A DNA stretch of 64,000 bases from Pseudoroseomonas ludipueritiae (GTDB taxonomy: Bacteria > Pseudomonadota > Alphaproteobacteria > Acetobacterales > Acetobacteraceae), in NCBI RefSeq assembly GCF_014490445.1, contig NZ_JACTUZ010000001.1:62001-126000 (forward strand). The letters run 5' to 3'. Shown here in pieces: positions 1-7,445 of the stretch. Each line of letters starts with the position of its first letter. The stretch's first letter is position 1. Under the pieces are notes generated by a model. That model saw only the letters and a program-made list of their open reading frames with translations, had not been told where the DNA came from and searched no databases. The position numbers were made by a program, and so were the translations under genes.

Positions 1-815
1 ATGCGGTCCACCATCTTGTGCGTGCCGCCGTCGCGGGCGATGGCGCCGTAGAGCTCCTCCATCCCCTTGGCGGCGACGCGCAGGTGGCTCACCGGCCAGA
101 TCACCATGGCATAGCCCATCTCCTGGAACTCTTCCGCCGTGAAGAAGGGCGTGCGGCCGAACTCGGTCATGTTCGCCAGCAGCTTCACGCCCGGCATGCG
201 GCGCGCGAATTCGCGGAACATCTCGGCCGTGGTCAGCGCTTCCGGGAAGATCGCGTCGGCGCCGGCATCCAGATAGAGCTTCGCGCGCGCCACGGCGCCG
301 TCGATACCCTCGCTCGCCGCCGCATCGGTGCGGGCGATCAGGTAGAGGTGCCGCCGCGCCTTGCGCGCCGCCGCCACCTTGGCCGCCATGTCGCGCGCAT
401 CCGCCAGCTTCTTGTCGTTCAGGTGGCCGCACTTCTTCGGCAGCAGCTGGTCTTCCAGGTGCACGGCGCCAGCGCCCGCTTCCTCGAAGGCACGCACCAT
501 GTGCATGACATTCAGCGCCTCGCCATAGCCGGTGTCGCCATCCACCAGCGCCGGCAGGCCGCTGGCCCGCGCCACCTGGCGGATGTGCCAGGCCACGTCA
601 TCGACCGTGATCATGCCGAGGTCCGGCAGGCCCATGGTGGCCGACATCGCGGCGCCGGACATGTAGAGCGCCTCGAACCCCGCCTTCTTCGCCAGCAGCG
701 AGGCGATGCCCAGATGCGCGCCGGGGATGCGCAAAATCTCCGGCCGCTCCAGCAGCGCGCGAAACCTTTGGCCCGCAGGGGCGTCCGGTAGGTCGTCGGC
801 AATCACGTAGGGCAT
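1..815 (-). CDS. prpB: (Methyl)isocitrate lyase / PEP mutase family protein, C-terminus cut by window edge
   Basis: Reads leftward from ATG at 813-815 and stays open to base 1, about 271 codons. The family cleaves 2-methylisocitrate to pyruvate and succinate, or a related C-C bond, in a cytoplasmic TIM barrel. Visible marks are DGDTGYG (Mg-binding loop), the lyase signature KKCGH, ARTDA, and FPEALT, in the order seen in PrpB. The last visible residues (GGTHKMVDRM) match the stretch about 25-30 residues before the end of PrpB, so little is missing. No other propionate-pathway gene is visible, so an oxaloacetate decarboxylase or a carboxyvinyl-carboxyphosphonate type role cannot be excluded. 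The family is secure; the exact substrate is inferred. It is divergent from the cox cluster, with 141 bases between them. Confidence 0.85.
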   Translation of the reverse strand, partial: MPYVIADDLPDAPAGQRFRALLERPEILRIPGAHLGIASLLAKKAGFEALYMSGAAMSATMGLPDLGMITVDDVAWHIRQVARASGLPALVDGDTGYGEALNVMHMVRAFEEAGAGAVHLEDQLLPKKCGHLNDKKLADARDMAAKVAAARKARRHLYLIARTDAAASEGIDGAVARAKLYLDAGADAIFPEALTTAEMFREFARRMPGVKLLANMTEFGRTPFFTAEEFQEMGYAMVIWPVSHLRVAAKGMEELYGAIARDGGTHKMVDR

Positions 816-956
816 GGCTCTTCTCCTCTCCGGACGATGCATCCTTCCTACACCGCGTCCCGAGTCGCCGCCATGGCAGCACCCGTGGCCCTTTCCGTGA
901 GGCCGATCACGCCCTAGTTTTGCCACCGACCGTTACGGATCTCAGGGAGACCAGCC

Positions 957-1754
957 ATGGAAATGACCGGCGAAAGGCGCATCGAGGCGCCGCGCGAGAC
1001 CGTCTGGCGCGCGCTGAACGACCCCGATGTGCTGCGCCAGTCCATCCCTGGCTGCGAGACGGTGGAGCGTGTCGGCGACGACAGCTTCCAGGCTCGCGTG
1101 GCCGTGAAGCTGGGCCCGATGGCGGCACGCTTCACCGGCAAGGTGCAGCTGACGAACATCAACCCACCCGCCTCCTACACCATCGGCGGCGAGGGCAATG
1201 GCGGCGCCATGGGCTTCGCCAAGGGCGGCGCCGATGTCAGCCTGGAAGAGCTTTCCGCCACCGAGACGTTGCTGAAATACGTGGTCAAGGCGCAGGTCGG
1301 CGGCAAGATGGCGCAGCTCGGCGCCCGGCTGATCGACAGCACCGCCAAGCAGATGGCCGACCAGTTCTTCGACCGGTTCGCCGCCCTGGTTTCCGCTCCG
1401 GCGCCTGCCGTTGCGGCCGAGGGCGTTCGTCCCTCCGAAGTGGCGGCGCTGCCCCCGGGCACCCGCCCCACCCCCGCGCCGGGCACGCTGGTGGGCGACG
1501 CTACACCGGAAGAACGGCTCGGTGCCGCCACGCTGGCGGGCGCAGGGCTGGTGGAACATGCCGGCGGCACGCCGCCCGGCACGACCTATGATGACGTCGC
1601 CGGCCGCCCGAATATCCCCGCCACCCCGGCCCATCCGGTGCCGGTAAACCTGATGGCCCTGGCGCCGACCGAGATCTTCGGCCTGCCCCTCACCTTCTGG
1701 ATCGGCGGCGTGATCTGGCTGCTGCTGCTCGCGGTGCTCTTCCTGAATGGCTGA
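957..1754 (+). CDS. coxG: Carbon monoxide dehydrogenase subunit G (CoxG) family, SRPBCC fold
   Basis: 265 residues. The N-terminal ~150 residues form a CoxG/SRPBCC domain beginning RRIEAPRETVWRALNDP with the GCE motif, followed by a Pro/Ala-rich linker. One hydrophobic segment lies at about 244-263 near the C-terminus and looks like a membrane anchor. In Oligotropha, CoxG is thought to help anchor CO dehydrogenase to the membrane. Here it is the first gene of a run of molybdenum-hydroxylase maturation genes, and its stop overlaps the next gene by 8 bases. ATG at 957 is the natural start; a GGGAGA stretch lies about 8 bases upstream. The catalytic enzyme it serves is not in the window. Confidence 0.85.
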   Translation: MEMTGERRIEAPRETVWRALNDPDVLRQSIPGCETVERVGDDSFQARVAVKLGPMAARFTGKVQLTNINPPASYTIGGEGNGGAMGFAKGGADVSLEELSATETLLKYVVKAQVGGKMAQLGARLIDSTAKQMADQFFDRFAALVSAPAPAVAAEGVRPSEVAALPPGTRPTPAPGTLVGDATPEERLGAATLAGAGLVEHAGGTPPGTTYDDVAGRPNIPATPAHPVPVNLMALAPTEIFGLPLTFWIGGVIWLLLLAVLFLNG

Positions 1755-2664
1755 GTCCGGGTTCCCGGCTTCTGTCGAGGCGACCGAACGGCTCCTGGCA
1801 GCCGGCGGTTATGTGGCCGACCGGGCGCTGGCGACCACGGTGCATCTGGCGCTTGCCATGGGCCGCCCCCTCTTCCTGGAGGGGGAGCCCGGCACCGGCA
1901 AGACGGAGATCGCCAAGGTGCTGGCGGCTGGCCTCGGCCGCCGGCTGGTGCGGTTGCAATGCTACGACGGGTTGGATCTTGCCGCGGCTGCCTATGAGTG
2001 GAACCACGCGCGGCAGCTGATGGCCATCCGGCTGGCCGAGGCTTCCGGCGAGACGGACCGGCAGGCGCTGGAAGCGGGCATCTACGACCGCCGCTTCCTG
2101 CAGGAGCGCCCGCTGCTCTCGGCCCTGACCGGCAGCCCCGCCGTGCTGCTGATCGATGAGCTGGATCGCGCGGACGAGCCCTTCGAGGCTTTCCTGCTGG
2201 AGATCCTGGCCGATTTCCAGCTCTCCATTCCCGAGATCGGCACCATCCGTGCCGAGACGCCGCCCGTGGTGGTGCTGACCAGCAACCGGACGCGGGAGGT
2301 GCATGACGCCATCCGCCGCCGCTGCCTCTATCACTGGGTCGATTACCCGGATGCGGCGCGGGAGCGCGCTATCCTGGACAGCCGCGCACCCGGCCTGCCG
2401 GCGAAGCTTTCGGCCCAGGTGGTGGAATTCGTGCAGCGCATCCGCCAGGGCGACTATTTCAAGTATCCAGGCGTGGCGGAGACCATCGACTGGGCGGCGG
2501 CCCTGGGTGCGCTGAACGCCACGGAGCTGGAGCCGGCGCTGGTGGATGAAACCCTGGGCGCCCTGCTGAAGTACCAGGACGACATCGCCAAGTTGCGTGG
2601 TGCCGAAGCCGCGCGGCTGCTGGGAGAGGTCAAGGCGCCACCCAAGGTGGCGGTGCCGTTCTGA
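1747..2664 (+). CDS. coxD: MoxR-family AAA+ ATPase (CoxD-like)
   Basis: 305 residues. Walker A GEPGTGKT lies at residues 46-53, Walker B VLLIDELD at about 133-140, a sensor-1 region VVLTSNRTRE follows, and there is a C-terminal helical lid. MoxR ATPases act as chaperones that remodel or mature enzyme complexes. CoxD works with the VWA protein CoxE to assemble the copper/sulfur-molybdenum site of CO dehydrogenase. Its position between CoxG and a VWA protein fits that pairing. The start overlaps coxG by 8 bases, so translation is probably coupled. Cytoplasmic. Family and partnership are well supported; the client enzyme is unknown. Confidence 0.92.
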   Translation: MAESGFPASVEATERLLAAGGYVADRALATTVHLALAMGRPLFLEGEPGTGKTEIAKVLAAGLGRRLVRLQCYDGLDLAAAAYEWNHARQLMAIRLAEASGETDRQALEAGIYDRRFLQERPLLSALTGSPAVLLIDELDRADEPFEAFLLEILADFQLSIPEIGTIRAETPPVVVLTSNRTREVHDAIRRRCLYHWVDYPDAARERAILDSRAPGLPAKLSAQVVEFVQRIRQGDYFKYPGVAETIDWAAALGALNATELEPALVDETLGALLKYQDDIAKLRGAEAARLLGEVKAPPKVAVPF

Positions 2665-2699
2665 CCGCGCTGGCGGGGAATCTTCTGGGCTTCGGCCGG

Positions 2700-3824
2700 A
2701 TGCTGCGCCGCGCGGGCCTGCCCATCGGACCGGCCGAGATGCTGGCCGGCGCCGAGGCGCTGTCCCGCATCGAGTTGGGCGACCGCCAACAGGTCCAGGC
2801 CGCGCTGCGCGCCACGCTGGTGCACCGGCGCGAGCATTTCGAGATCTTCGACCAGGCTTTCACGCTGTTCTGGCGCGCACCCTCCAGCCCCGGCGCGACC
2901 GAGGCAGGAGAGCTGGAGTTGCTGGACAAGGCTCCGGCCGCCGCACGCCGGGTTTCTGAGGCCCTGGGCGGTGGCGGTGCCTCCCCCGCGCCGCCGAAGG
3001 TCGAGGCCCGCCCGGATGCCGCGCTGACTGTCAGCGCCGGCGAGCAGTTGCGGAAGATGGATTTCGAGGCCATGGGCGCGGGCGAGATCGCCGAGGCCAA
3101 GCGCGAGATCCGCCGCCTTTCCCTGCCGCTGGATGCCCGCCCCACCCGCCGCTTCCGTCCCAATGCCGCCGGGCGCCGCACCGACCTCCGCGCGACCCTG
3201 AAGGAAAGCCTGCGCCAGGGTGGCGAGGTGCTGGATATCCGCCGCTCCGAACGGGTGGTGCGCCCGCCGCCGCTGGTGGCCATCTGCGATATCTCCGGCA
3301 GCATGGCGCGCTATGCGCAGATCCTGCTGCACTTCCTGCACGCTGTCAGCAACGACCGGGACCGGGTCTCCACCTTCCTTTTCGGCACCCGGCTGACCAA
3401 CATCACCCGCCAGTTGCGGCACCGGGATGCCGAGGTGGCCTTCGAGCTGGTCAGCCATGTCGTGCCGGACTGGTCCGGCGGCACCCGCATCGGCGAGGCA
3501 CTGGACCGCTTCAACCATGACTGGTCCCGGCGCGTGCTGGGCCAGGGTGCGGTGGTGCTGCTGATCACGGATGGGCTGGAGCGCGGCGGGCCGGAGGAAC
3601 TGGCCCGGCTGGCTGCGGCCACCGACCGGCTCCGCCATTCCTGCCGCCGCCTGATCTGGCTGAACCCGCTCTTGCGCTATGCCGGCTTCCAGCCGAAATC
3701 CCAGGGCGTGAGGACGATGCTGCCCTTGGTCCATGAGCATCGCCCCGTCCATAACATCGAAAGCCTGCGGTCGCTGGTGGAGACGCTTTCGGCGCCGCAG
3801 TCGAGGGCAAGGATGCCGTCATGA
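2700..3824 (+). CDS. coxE: VWA domain-containing protein (CoxE-like)
   Basis: 374 residues from ATG 2700. The C-terminal half is a von Willebrand A domain with the metal-ion site DISGS at residues 197-201. The N-terminal half is the CoxE-type helical region. It is the usual partner of the MoxR ATPase just upstream, the pair acting in maturation of molybdenum hydroxylases. The start is uncertain: homologues usually begin a little before the LLGFGRMLRRAG segment, and a CTG codon at 2661 overlapping the coxD stop would add 13 residues. The stop overlaps the next gene by 4 bases (ATGA). Confidence 0.88.
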   Translation: MLRRAGLPIGPAEMLAGAEALSRIELGDRQQVQAALRATLVHRREHFEIFDQAFTLFWRAPSSPGATEAGELELLDKAPAAARRVSEALGGGGASPAPPKVEARPDAALTVSAGEQLRKMDFEAMGAGEIAEAKREIRRLSLPLDARPTRRFRPNAAGRRTDLRATLKESLRQGGEVLDIRRSERVVRPPPLVAICDISGSMARYAQILLHFLHAVSNDRDRVSTFLFGTRLTNITRQLRHRDAEVAFELVSHVVPDWSGGTRIGEALDRFNHDWSRRVLGQGAVVLLITDGLERGGPEELARLAAATDRLRHSCRRLIWLNPLLRYAGFQPKSQGVRTMLPLVHEHRPVHNIESLRSLVETLSAPQSRARMPS

Positions 3825-4141
3825 GCGATCGGGAAGACATTCTGGCGACCGCGGCCGGCTGGCTGGCCGAAGGTGAGACCGTGGCGCTGGCCACGGTGGT
3901 GGAAACCTGGGGCAGTTCGCCCCGGCCGCCAGGATCGCAGCTGGCGGTCACCGCCTCCGGCCGCATGGCGGGCAGTGTCTCGGGCGGGTGCATTGAGGGC
4001 GCGGTGGCCGATGTGGCGAAGCAGACCATGGATAGCGGCGCACCGCAGCTGCTGGACTTCGGCATCAGCGATGAGCGCGCCTGGGAAGTGGGGCTCGCCT
4101 GCGGCGGCAAGCTGAAGGTCTTTGTGGAGAAGCTGGCGTGA
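3821..4141 (+). CDS. xdhC: XdhC/CoxI family protein, N-terminal-domain-only
   Basis: 106 residues carrying the XdhC/CoxI domain: VETWGSSPRPPGSQLAV, then GSVSGGCIEGAV. The Ser-Gly-Gly-Cys motif is the family signature. XdhC binds molybdenum cofactor, promotes its sulfuration, and delivers it to xanthine-dehydrogenase-type enzymes. This protein lacks the Rossmann domain of full-length XdhC, which is supplied by the next gene. Starts at the ATGA overlap with coxE and overlaps the next gene by 4 bases (GTGA). Two-gene XdhC arrangements are common in alphaproteobacteria, so this is unlikely to be a broken gene. Confidence 0.88.
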   Translation: MSDREDILATAAGWLAEGETVALATVVETWGSSPRPPGSQLAVTASGRMAGSVSGGCIEGAVADVAKQTMDSGAPQLLDFGISDERAWEVGLACGGKLKVFVEKLA

Positions 4142-4833
4142 AGGCTGCCCTGCTCGCACGCCTGCAGGAGGCAAAGGCGGCTGGCCGCCCTGTCGCCCTG
4201 CTGACGCGGCTCTCCGATGGCGAACAGTTCCTCTACCCCGAGGACGCTCCCCCGGCCCCGCTGGCGGAGGCCGCCGCTGCCGCGCTGGAAGCCGACAAGG
4301 CCGCGAACCTGACCGACGAGGGCGCGGAATGGTTCATCCAGCCCCACAACCCGCCGCTGCGGCTGATCGTGGTGGGGGCCGTGCATGTGGCGCAGGCGCT
4401 GGTGCCGATGGCTGCCGGCCTGGGCTTCGCAGTGACGGTGGTGGACCCCCGCCGCGCCTTCGCGACCGAGGAGCGCTTCGACGGCAGCGTCACGCTGCGC
4501 GACGAGTGGCCGGATGAGGCGATGGAAGCTCTGGCGCCGGATACCCGCACCGCCATCGTCACCCTGACTCATGACCCCAAGCTGGACGACCCTGCGCTGG
4601 AAGTGGCGCTGCGTTCCCCTGCTTTTTACATCGGCGCGCTGGGCAGCCGCCGCACCCATGCCAAGCGGGTGGCGCGGCTGCAGGAGGCCGGCTTCGACGA
4701 GGAGGCCATTGCCCGTATCTCCGCCCCCATCGGCCTGGATATCGGGGCGGTGACGGCGCCTGAGATCGCGCTCTCCATTATCTCCGAGGTCGTGGCGCGC
4801 CGGCGCGGCGCGGCTCTGGGCCAACGGACATGA
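4138..4833 (+). CDS. XdhC family protein with Rossmann domain
   Basis: 231 residues from a GTG start that overlaps the upstream stop. Residues 1-75 resemble a degenerate XdhC middle section. From about residue 77 a Rossmann-like domain begins (LIVVGAVHVAQAL), continuing with VVDPRRAFA and ALGSRRTHAKR, the pattern of the XdhC_C domain. Together with the 106-residue protein upstream it would make up a complete XdhC. Predicted role: handling and sulfuration of molybdenum cofactor before insertion. The stop overlaps the next gene by 4 bases. Confidence 0.85.
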   Translation: MKAALLARLQEAKAAGRPVALLTRLSDGEQFLYPEDAPPAPLAEAAAAALEADKAANLTDEGAEWFIQPHNPPLRLIVVGAVHVAQALVPMAAGLGFAVTVVDPRRAFATEERFDGSVTLRDEWPDEAMEALAPDTRTAIVTLTHDPKLDDPALEVALRSPAFYIGALGSRRTHAKRVARLQEAGFDEEAIARISAPIGLDIGAVTAPEIALSIISEVVARRRGAALGQRT

Positions 4834-6479
4834 TCTTCGGCCCCACGCCCCTGGCGGAAGCCGAAGGCGCCGTCCTGGCCCATACCATCCGCCTGGAAGG
4901 GCGCGTGCTGAAGAAGGGCACGCGGCTGGATGCGGGCGCCGTGGCTGCCTTGGTGGCGTCGGGCCGGCAGGAGGTGATCGCGGCCCGGCTGGAGCCTGGC
5001 GATGTCGTGGAGGACGAGGCGGCGCACCGGATTGGCGAAGCCCTGCTCAGCCAGCATGTCGCCCGGACGCGCGCCGCGACTGGCCGCGTCAACCTGCGCT
5101 CCGAGGCCGCCGGCCTGCTGGTGGTGGATGTTGCCCTGGTGGACCGGCTGAACGCGCTGGACGAAAGCCTGACGCTGGCCACCCTACCCAACTTCACTCC
5201 GGTTTCGGCCGGGGAGATGCTGGCCACGGCCAAGATCATCCCCTTCGCCATGTCGGGCGAGGTGCTGGAGGTGGCGGAAGGCATTGCCCGCAGCGGCCGC
5301 CTGCTGGGTGTGCATCCTTTCCGGCCGCTGAAGGTCGGGCTCGTGCTGACGGAGCTGCCCGGCCTCAAGGAAAGCATCATGGAAGGCGCGGTAGAGGCGA
5401 CGGGCCAACGCATCACCGGCCTCACCGGCACCCTTCTGCCGCCCGAGCGCTGCCCGCATGATGAAGGGGCCATTGCCGCCGCCCTGCAACGGCTGTCACA
5501 GGCAGGCGCCGAGCTGCTGCTGATCGCCGGGGCATCGGCCGTGGTGGACCGGCGGGATGCCGGGCCGGCGGCCATCGTGCGCGCCGGTGGGCGCGTCGAG
5601 CATTTCGGCATGCCAGTAGACCCAGGCAACCTGATCTGCCTGGGCGAGATCGGTGGCGTTCCCGCCATGGTGCTGCCCGGATGCGCCCGCAGCCCGAAGC
5701 TGAATGGCTTTGACTGGGTGCTGCAACGCATCTTCGCCGGCCTGCATGTCAGGTCGCGCGACGTGATGCGGATGGGCGTCGGCGGCCTGCTGAAGGAAAT
5801 CGAAAGCCGCCCCTTGCCGCGGGCGGAGGCGCCGAAGGGCCAAGCTGGCCCCGCCACGCCCCGCCGGCGGCGGCAGGTGGCCGCCCTGGTACTGGCCGCC
5901 GGCCGCTCCAGCCGCATGGCGCCGCTCAACAAGCTGCTGGTGCCGGGGCAGGACGGCCGTCCCATGGTGGCGCGCGTGGTGGACAATGTGCTGGCTTCCC
6001 AGGCGCGCCCGGTGGTGGTGGTCACCGGCCATGACCGGGAGCAGGTGGAGGCGGCGCTGGCCGGCCGGCCTGTCACCTTCGTGCGGGCGGCGGATTATGC
6101 CGAGGGGCTGTCTGCGTCGCTCAAGGCCGGGCTGGCGGCACTGCCGGCGGAGGCTGAAGGCTTTGTTATCTGCCTGGGCGACATGCCCCTGGTCGGCGGT
6201 GCTGGCATCGACCGCCTGCTTACCACTTTCGACCCTGAGGAAGGACGTGCCGTGGTGATGCCCACCTTCCAGGGGCAGCATGGCAACCCCGTCCTCTGGT
6301 CGCGGGAGTTCCTGCCGGAGATGATGGCGCTGACCGGCGACCAGGGCGCGCGGCGGCTGCTGCGCCGCCACGCCGAGCGGGTCTCGGAAGTGGAGATGCC
6401 GGACGACGCCGTGTTGCGGGACTTCGATACGGTCGAGGCCCTGGCCGCCCAGCCGGACCTCGCCGGGAAGCTGGCATGA
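4830..6479 (+). CDS. Molybdopterin-binding domain / MocA-type nucleotidyltransferase fusion
   Basis: 549 residues and two enzymatic parts. Residues 1 to about 335 resemble a MoeA/MoCF-type molybdopterin-binding region (DAGPAAIVRAGG, FGMPVDPGNL and PGCARSPKLNGFDW are recognisable). After a basic Pro/Arg linker at about 335-350, a MobA/MocA-like NTP transferase begins with LVLAAGRSSRMAPLNKLL and ends with a GNPVLWSREF stretch. MocA attaches CMP to molybdopterin to give molybdopterin cytosine dinucleotide, the cofactor of CO-dehydrogenase and xanthine-dehydrogenase-like enzymes, so this fits the operon. Nucleotide preference (CTP or GTP) is inferred from context. 4-base overlaps on both sides. 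Confidence 0.87.
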   Translation: MIFGPTPLAEAEGAVLAHTIRLEGRVLKKGTRLDAGAVAALVASGRQEVIAARLEPGDVVEDEAAHRIGEALLSQHVARTRAATGRVNLRSEAAGLLVVDVALVDRLNALDESLTLATLPNFTPVSAGEMLATAKIIPFAMSGEVLEVAEGIARSGRLLGVHPFRPLKVGLVLTELPGLKESIMEGAVEATGQRITGLTGTLLPPERCPHDEGAIAAALQRLSQAGAELLLIAGASAVVDRRDAGPAAIVRAGGRVEHFGMPVDPGNLICLGEIGGVPAMVLPGCARSPKLNGFDWVLQRIFAGLHVRSRDVMRMGVGGLLKEIESRPLPRAEAPKGQAGPATPRRRRQVAALVLAAGRSSRMAPLNKLLVPGQDGRPMVARVVDNVLASQARPVVVVTGHDREQVEAALAGRPVTFVRAADYAEGLSASLKAGLAALPAEAEGFVICLGDMPLVGGAGIDRLLTTFDPEEGRAVVMPTFQGQHGNPVLWSREFLPEMMALTGDQGARRLLRRHAERVSEVEMPDDAVLRDFDTVEALAAQPDLAGKLA

Positions 6480-6967
6480 TCCTGATCGCCCTTGGCGCCA
6501 ACCTGCCTGGACAGGACGGCAGCGCGCCCCGCGCCACCTGCGAGGCCGCGGCGCGGGCGCTGGACGATATTCCCGGCCTGCGCCTGATGGCGCTGTCACG
6601 CTGGTGGTCCACGGCGCCTGAGCCTCCGCTGCCCGGCGCCCCCTGGTATGTGAACGGCGTGGCACGCTGCGAGGGAGACATTGCTCCCGATGTGCTCCTC
6701 TCCTCGCTTCAGGCGCTGGAGAATGCCGCCGGCCGGGTCCGCCCCTACCCCAATGCGCCGCGCACCCTGGACCTGGACATCATCGCCATGGGCAACGCGG
6801 TGCGGGAGGCGCCGGACCCGGTCCTGCCGCATCCACGCGCCCATCAGCGGCGATTCGTCCTGCAGCCCCTGGCGGAAGTCGCCCCGGGCTGGGTGCATCC
6901 CGCGCTGGGGAAAAGCGTTGAGGATCTGCTGCTTACCCTTCCCCCGGCGGCGATGGAACCGTTCTGA
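6476..6967 (+). CDS. folK: 2-amino-4-hydroxy-6-hydroxymethyldihydropteridine diphosphokinase
   Basis: 163 residues, normal for HPPK. It transfers pyrophosphate from ATP to 6-hydroxymethyl-dihydropterin in folate synthesis. Seen: LIALGANLPG at the N-terminus, the signature RTLDLDIIAMG with the two metal-binding Asp residues, and LPHPRAHQRRFVLQPLAEV. The start overlaps the preceding gene by 4 bases (ATGA), so it is probably transcribed with the molybdenum-cofactor genes, an association of two pterin pathways that may be only positional. In many alphaproteobacteria folK sits directly before rpoZ, as here. Confidence 0.95.
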   Translation: MILIALGANLPGQDGSAPRATCEAAARALDDIPGLRLMALSRWWSTAPEPPLPGAPWYVNGVARCEGDIAPDVLLSSLQALENAAGRVRPYPNAPRTLDLDIIAMGNAVREAPDPVLPHPRAHQRRFVLQPLAEVAPGWVHPALGKSVEDLLLTLPPAAMEPF

Positions 6968-6969
6968 CC

Positions 6970-6998
6970 TTGTGTTTCGCGCCCGCGGTGTCTATCTG
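6970..6998 (+). promoter_or_regulatory. Putative promoter of rpoZ
   Basis: TTGTGT at 6970-6975 and TATCTG at 6993-6998 are separated by 17 bases, matching a sigma-70-type layout with weak hexamers, about 40 bases before rpoZ. Pattern only; no further support. Confidence 0.35.
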
Positions 6999-7036
6999 GA
7001 AGGTTCCGCTGATCTGATGGATTTGGAGGCCTCACC

Positions 7037-7429
7037 ATGGCCCGCGTCACTGTTGAAGACTGCATCCTGCAAGTTCCCAACCGGTTCGAGCTGGTCCTGT
7101 TGGCCGCGCAACGCGCCCGCAACATCAGCCGGGGCGAGGAACTGACCCTCGATCGCGACAACGACAAGAACCCCGTGGTCGCCCTGCGGGAGATCGCGGA
7201 GCAGACGGTGGAGCTGCCTGCCCTGGAGCAGGACCTGGTGAAGTCGCTGCTGCGTGCGCCGGAGCCGGAGCCTGTCGAGGAAGAGGTGATCGACCTGATC
7301 GCCACCGACGAGAACATCTTCGGCGTCATGGACGTGAACGAGGAGCCGCTGCCGGACGCCGGCGCGGAGGATATGTCGGGCGACGATATCGAAGCAGCCA
7401 TCGCCGCCGAGCTCGGCGGCCGCCGCTGA
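7037..7429 (+). CDS. rpoZ: DNA-directed RNA polymerase subunit omega
   Basis: 130 residues. Omega helps assemble RNA polymerase by holding the beta-prime subunit, and in many bacteria it forms part of a ppGpp site. The N-terminus [33 protein letters not shown] is the standard omega motif set, followed by [14 protein letters not shown]. The acidic C-terminal tail, rich in Glu and Asp, is typical of alphaproteobacteria. It lies 16 bases before the rsh start; the rpoZ-rsh pair is widely conserved. Confidence 0.96.
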   Translation: MARVTVEDCILQVPNRFELVLLAAQRARNISRGEELTLDRDNDKNPVVALREIAEQTVELPALEQDLVKSLLRAPEPEPVEEEVIDLIATDENIFGVMDVNEEPLPDAGAEDMSGDDIEAAIAAELGGRR

Positions 7430-7445
7430 CCGGACGGAGGCTCGC

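Noticed and set aside
2454-4824. Long minus-strand frames opposite the CoxE, XdhC and CoxD genes
   Set aside because: The plus-strand genes have full motifs and 4-8 base overlaps; the opposite frames have none.
3821-4833. XdhC considered as one gene broken by a frameshift
   Set aside because: The two parts are linked by a clean GTGA overlap, each has a plausible start, and two-gene XdhC sets are common in related bacteria.
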